Positions 61,902-64,000 of a stretch of 64,000 nt of DNA are shown in pieces (the first letter of the stretch is position 1; every line of letters starts with the position of its first letter). A model generated the notes under the pieces. The model made no database searches, had not been told where the DNA came from, and saw only the letters and a program-made list of their open reading frames with translations. Source of the DNA: Thermus caldilimi (GTDB lineage: Bacteria > Deinococcota > Deinococci > Deinococcales > Thermaceae); NCBI RefSeq assembly GCF_004684245.1, contig NZ_CP038452.1, positions 620,001 through 684,000 of the forward strand, in the 5' to 3' direction. The position numbers were made by a program, and so were the translations under genes.

Positions 61902-61903
61902 GC

Positions 61904-63070
61904 GTGTTTCGCTATCTGCCATGGGCCAGGGAGGGACTTTTCGTATTCCTGCGCCTGGTCCTAGCTGTAGGCCTCATGGAGGGGGTACGGAGCGGCTTCT
62001 TCGCTGGCCTTCTCCCCTTCTACGCCCCCGAGCACCTGGGGCTTGGCCCCGCCACCTTCACCTTGGCCTTCACCTTTCATCAACTCTCTGAGAACCTCTC
62101 CAAAACCTTCGGGGGGCTCCTAGCGGAAAGGGTGGGGTTCGGCCGCACGGTCACCCTAGCGGCCCTCATCGGTTTTCTGGTTCTCCTCCTCACCCCCAAG
62201 GCCCACGCCGGCTGGCTTCTTTGGGGGCTCGCCATCCTCTGGGGCCTCACCATGTCCACCCTCTACCCCGGGCTCATGACCCTGGCGAGCCGCATCGCCG
62301 TGCCCGGGCGGGAGGCACGGGCCCTATCCTTTACCCTGACCCTGGTGATGCCCTGGGTGGGCATCGGCCTGGTGGGGGTGGGGCAGGTGGCCCAGAAAGA
62401 ACCCGAGGCCGCCCTCACCCTGCTCCTCGCCGCCCAGGGCGTAACCCTCCTCCTCGCCCTAAGCCTCTTCCCCTTCCGCATCCCCATTCCGCAAGAGGCG
62501 CGGGAAGCCTATCCCCTTAAGCGGCTTTTGCTTTTCCTGCCCGCAGCCTTTGGTCAGACCTTCGCTCCCGCCTTGGTTTCCCTCTTCATCCTCCGCTACG
62601 CTAAAGAGGAGCTGGCCCTCGAGCCCATTGCCCTGGGAGGGCTTCTCCTTTTGGGGGGAGGCCTGGCCTTCGGCCTTTTGCCCTTTACCGGCCGGCAAGT
62701 AGACCGGAGGGGCTACCGCTTCGCCCTGGTGAGCGGGCTCCTCCTCTTGGCCTTGGTGATGGTCCGCCTGGCCTTTACCCCTAGCCTGGGCGAACTTGCC
62801 CTGCTGGCTGCCTTGGGAGGCCTGGGCTTCAGCCTTTTCCTGCCCGGGTGGAACGGCTTCCTGGCCAGAAACCTGCCCGAGGAAAACCGGGCAGCCATAT
62901 GGGGCGGGCTGATGACCGTGGAGGGGCTGGGGGTAGCCTTGGGACCTGCGGTGGGAGGTCTTTTATGGGAAACCTTGGGCATAAAGGCACCCTTTCTCGC
63001 AGGTAGCGCCACCTTTTTCCTTCTCAGCGTCTTTTACACGGTTCTTTTCTGGAGGATGCGGTGGAACTGA
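61904..63070 (+). CDS. MFS transporter (12-helix)
   Basis: A 388-residue major-facilitator protein with about 12 hydrophobic helices. The loop GGLLAERVGFGRT after the second helix is the motif-A position (GxLaDrxGrk type), and GRQVDRRGYR is its C-half counterpart. The substrate is unknown; sugar-efflux and drug-efflux families both have this size. The GTG start is leaderless. It lies between glycan genes, and its end overlaps the polysaccharide deacetylase start by 10 bp, so export of a glycan precursor or related metabolite is conceivable but unproven. Confidence 0.82.
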   Translation: MFRYLPWAREGLFVFLRLVLAVGLMEGVRSGFFAGLLPFYAPEHLGLGPATFTLAFTFHQLSENLSKTFGGLLAERVGFGRTVTLAALIGFLVLLLTPKAHAGWLLWGLAILWGLTMSTLYPGLMTLASRIAVPGREARALSFTLTLVMPWVGIGLVGVGQVAQKEPEAALTLLLAAQGVTLLLALSLFPFRIPIPQEAREAYPLKRLLLFLPAAFGQTFAPALVSLFILRYAKEELALEPIALGGLLLLGGGLAFGLLPFTGRQVDRRGYRFALVSGLLLLALVMVRLAFTPSLGELALLAALGGLGFSLFLPGWNGFLARNLPEENRAAIWGGLMTVEGLGVALGPAVGGLLWETLGIKAPFLAGSATFFLLSVFYTVLFWRMRWN

Positions 63071-64000
63071 TCCTGGGCCTGATCCTCCTACTCTACGGGC
63101 TTTCCGATCTCCTCTTTCGCTTTCTGGGCCTCGGAGCTTACGCCCACGCCTCGAGGCGCACCTCCAAGGTGGCCCTGACCTTCGACGACGGCCCCTCGGA
63201 GAGGACGGAGGCTCTCTTGGCGCTCCTGCGCCAGCACGGGGTCAAGGCCACCTTCTTCCTGACCGGGGAACGGGCCAAGGCCCGGCCGGACCTGGTGGAG
63301 GCCCTAAAGCGCGAAGACCACCAGGTGGAGGACCACGGGGAGTGGCATCAGGCCTGGGGGCTTTTCCTGCCCTGGGTGGAGTGGAAGCACATGCGCAGGA
63401 ACCCTGGCCGCTACTATAGGCCTCCCCATGGGCTCCACACCCCTTTTACCCGCCTCTTTGCTCGTCTCCTGGGCAAGCGCATCGCCCTATGGGATCTGGA
63501 AAGCAAGGACTGGCTGAACCTCCCCCCCGAGGCCTTAGCAGAACGCCTGCTCTACTACTTGCGGCCAGGCTCCATCGTCCTTCTCCACGACGGGCCGGAG
63601 CGAACCCTGAGGCTATTGGAACGGGCGCTTCCGGAAATGCTACGCCTGGGGTACAAGCCCGTCACCTTGGACGACCTTGCCCCCTTACCCCTCACCCCAA
63701 GGCTCGCCCTTATCCGGGGACTTCAGGGATTTGAGGAACGGTACAACGCCAAGCATCGGGTGGCCCGGGCGGGATACGGTCCCTTCGACCTCTTCCGGGT
63801 GGAGAAGAAACCCTTTCCCGGACCCGACCTGCCCGGGCTACCCCGGGGTAGCCTTGCCTTGGAGCTTCATCTGGAAAGCCAGCGGAGCATGGAGCTTTCC
63901 CCCCTCGAGGCCATCCGATACGTACGAGAAAGCCTCAAGAAGGTGGCGGAACGGGTAGCCCAAGACCCCGAAGTGCGCTTGGTCTACGGCTACAGCTACC
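63061..64000 (+). CDS. Polysaccharide deacetylase (NodB domain) with C-terminal extension (partial)
   Basis: At least 313 residues; the 3' end is beyond the window. An N-terminal membrane helix (VELILGLILLLYGLSDLLF) is followed by a NodB domain: motif 1 TFDDGPSE (Asp42, Asp43), the motif 2 position DHGEWHQ instead of HTxxHP, motif 3 RPPHG and motif 5 LLHDG. After about residue 215 comes a separate domain (ERYNAKHRVARAGYGPFDLF ... LALELHLESQ) that may be YkoP-like. GGAGG stands 5 bases before the GTG start, which overlaps the MFS stop by 10 bp. It should act on an envelope N-acetyl sugar outside the cell. Confidence 0.85.
   Translation, partial: MELILGLILLLYGLSDLLFRFLGLGAYAHASRRTSKVALTFDDGPSERTEALLALLRQHGVKATFFLTGERAKARPDLVEALKREDHQVEDHGEWHQAWGLFLPWVEWKHMRRNPGRYYRPPHGLHTPFTRLFARLLGKRIALWDLESKDWLNLPPEALAERLLYYLRPGSIVLLHDGPERTLRLLERALPEMLRLGYKPVTLDDLAPLPLTPRLALIRGLQGFEERYNAKHRVARAGYGPFDLFRVEKKPFPGPDLPGLPRGSLALELHLESQRSMELSPLEAIRYVRESLKKVAERVAQDPEVRLVYGYSY

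Overview
The window is a stretch of a Thermus chromosome. Coding density is very high, third codon positions are almost all G or C, convergent genes overlap at their ends, and many genes carry a TANNNT -10 box 6-7 bases before the start codon with no Shine-Dalgarno, the leaderless layout common in Deinococcus-Thermus. Several products (aminopeptidase T of 408 residues, UdgB-type uracil-DNA glycosylase, PolX with a PHP domain, fused PxpBC) match the form I know from Thermus. No rRNA, tRNA, insertion sequence, CRISPR array or prophage was seen. The window opens inside one gene (YyaL-like) and closes inside another (polysaccharide deacetylase).

Layout. 1-7.3 kb: end of a YyaL-like gene; a thiolase under a strong promoter with a TetR-type operator; a marR / DHA2 exporter / pxpBC operon; an AidB-like acyl-CoA dehydrogenase. 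7.3-12.2 kb (minus): class-III aminotransferase, ABC-class ATPase, an amidohydrolase remnant and an aldehyde:ferredoxin oxidoreductase. 12.2-18.3 kb (plus): a zinc/manganese-type binding protein, galactokinase, and a three-gene NAD-linked formate dehydrogenase. 18.3-22.7 kb (minus): a TRAP binding protein, a single-domain response regulator and a large GAF/PAS histidine kinase. 22.8-27.8 kb: acyl-CoA dehydrogenase with etfB-etfA, a small coiled-coil membrane protein and an acyl-CoA carboxylase beta subunit. 27.9-31.5 kb: two large lipoproteins (HYR/PxKF and SdrD_B-like) around a LuxR-type regulator. 31.5-38.9 kb: udgB, polX, a HARE-HTH protein, a dihydroorotate-dehydrogenase-like protein with pyruvate:ferredoxin oxidoreductase, and a 44-residue membrane ORF. 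38.9-46.2 kb: aminopeptidase T, MetY, a Kef-type antiporter, UspA, Hsp33 and cysS. 46.2-53.5 kb: a fadN-fadA-fadE beta-oxidation operon, divergent from a predicted outer-membrane barrel and a lipoprotein. 53.5-64 kb: mfd, degV, a frameshifted pyroglutamyl peptidase, four glycosyltransferases, an MFS transporter and a polysaccharide deacetylase.

How the genes fit together. The dominant theme is acyl-CoA metabolism: two thiolases, three acyl-CoA dehydrogenases, an electron-transfer flavoprotein, the FadN bifunctional enzyme, a propionyl-CoA-carboxylase-type subunit and a DegV fatty-acid-binding protein. An 18-bp motif, TTTGACYCRGTMTAAGRW, lies at the promoters of acd-etfBA, fadNAE and degV; I read it as the operator of a fatty-acid regulon. 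A second theme is low-potential redox chemistry (formate dehydrogenase, tungsten-type oxidoreductase, pyruvate:ferredoxin oxidoreductase). A third is envelope and glycan synthesis at the right end.
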